A stretch of DNA of 64,000 bases from Gracilaria gracilis (Eukaryota > Rhodophyta > Florideophyceae > Gracilariales > Gracilariaceae). A program made the translations under genes and the position numbers. Position 1 is the first letter of the stretch, and each line of letters starts with the position of its first letter. A model generated the notes under the pieces. It saw only the letters and a list, made by a program, of their open reading frames with translations. It ran no database searches and had not been told where the DNA came from. This document shows, in pieces, positions 63,401-64,000 of this stretch. The stretch spans positions 310,001 through 374,000 of the forward strand of contig JARGSG010000212.1 in the NCBI GenBank assembly GCA_030374805.1, written 5' to 3'.

Positions 63401-64000
63401 TCATCAGCCAGCATTGACGCCGACGGGGTTCCCGACGCCAATATCAACGCTTTAGTGGACTTCAACCGGGTACCCGGGACTCGTGCGCGTAGCGCGTCGC
63501 CTTCGGCGCGTGCATACTGCACTAGTTCCAAGTACGTAATCTTACGGTTCTCTTCACGGCGACGGGCCACTAGGGTCCGTATAGCTGGGTCTAGTCCATC
63601 AACGAACATGGTACAACGCTCTTGAGCGGAATAAACATTGCCACATCGGTGGAAGGCCTTATTCAGGCGCACCGAGTAATCGGTTTCCATTTCGCCAGGG
63701 CGTTGTTTGGTGTCTCTCAGAGCGAGGATAGCCGACTGGAAGGCGGTACCAGTGGCATATGACCTCAGTAGATACTGAACTGCTTCAGGTCAGCAAGTAA
63801 CCCCTCCTTCAGAGGCGCGAGATGAACCTCTTACAGAGTTGTACTGGTCTTCCGCAAGTCCGCGTAGAAAATAGGGCAGCGCGACAAACGCCTGTCCTTC
63901 ATTCATCCCAAGGATGTCGGCTTCCGCTACAAAGCTTGATAGGAAATCCAACTCCAAGATGGGATCATCGCCTGTAAACAGTTGATTACGGAGCGACAGC
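57400..64000 (-). mobile_element. Ty3/gypsy (Metaviridae) LTR retrotransposon, chromovirus-like, runs off the right edge
   Basis: Minus-strand element. Gag lies at about 62.85-63.7 kb and beyond, with a CCHC knuckle (CHLCYTRGHTSPQC) near 63.1 kb. Protease is near 62.4 kb (VLDTGAGPNFIV), reverse transcriptase at about 60.9-61.5 kb (KRMPFGLTNAPATFQRAIDI), RNase H at about 60.4-60.7 kb, integrase with its HHCC finger and catalytic core at about 59.2-60.0 kb, and a chromodomain-like segment near 57.7 kb (EHSYHPLGYIQYLVRW). The order PR-RT-RH-IN defines Ty3/gypsy and the tail suggests a chromovirus. Gag and protease overlap in different frames, as in families using programmed frameshifting. The coding body seems to carry a few interruptions, so it is probably not autonomous. 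Domains are well preserved, suggesting a fairly young copy; LTR divergence cannot be measured here. Confidence 0.93.

Overview
This looks like nuclear DNA of a photosynthetic eukaryote with few introns. I favour a red alga of the florideophyte type (Chondrus-like). The evidence is long single-exon genes, many N-termini that look like plastid transit peptides, eukaryotic cores (IMP4, eS27, CRC-domain protein, CaMKK-like kinase) beside plastid proteins (chorismate mutase, RETICULATA-related protein, FKBP, YchF), and gene islands separated by repeats and an LTR element. The taxon is inference; no rRNA or organelle marker is present.

Region 1 (about 1-28.9 kb) is a compact host gene island. In order: chorismate mutase (cut by the left edge), a doubtful small membrane protein, a RETICULATA-related plastid membrane protein, a plastid FKBP with a C-terminal membrane anchor, an alpha/beta hydrolase, a PH-like/CaMKK-like kinase, IMP4, an FAD synthase-like protein, ribosomal protein eS27 (the one well supported intron), two small uncertain frames, a TSO1/LIN54-type CXC protein, a secreted unknown, a glycosyltransferase, a large protein with SUMO-interaction motifs and a degenerate SNF2-like region, YchF GTPase, a TPR protein, an unknown Cys/His protein, and a staphylococcal-nuclease/lamin-tail protein. 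Neighbours mostly alternate in strand with very short convergent gaps (1 bp between the IMP4 and FAD synthase stops). From about 8 to 14 kb the DNA is markedly richer in G+C.

Region 2 (about 28.9-54.9 kb) is an accessory, duplication-rich stretch. It holds two copies of a segment carrying a paralogous secreted/membrane protein with an internal tandem domain (30.4-31.5 and 47.2-48.2 kb); a 5'-truncated, frameshifted transketolase pseudogene with short tandem-slippage duplications; a broken NB-ARC/WD40 (STAND, NLR-like) gene invaded by an 800-bp GC hexamer array; a second duplicated segment (39.8-41.2 and 50.4-52.3 kb) encoding a small unknown protein, one copy differing by a 212-bp insert with direct repeats and a tRNA-like insert; an unknown three-pass membrane protein; perfect hairpins; and a pogo-like transposase remnant.

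Region 3 (about 54.9 kb to the right edge) is a minus-strand Ty3/gypsy LTR retrotransposon with gag, protease, RT/RNase H, integrase and a chromodomain-like tail. It runs off the window, appears interrupted in a few places, and has long opposite-strand open frames between its pol end and a possible LTR.
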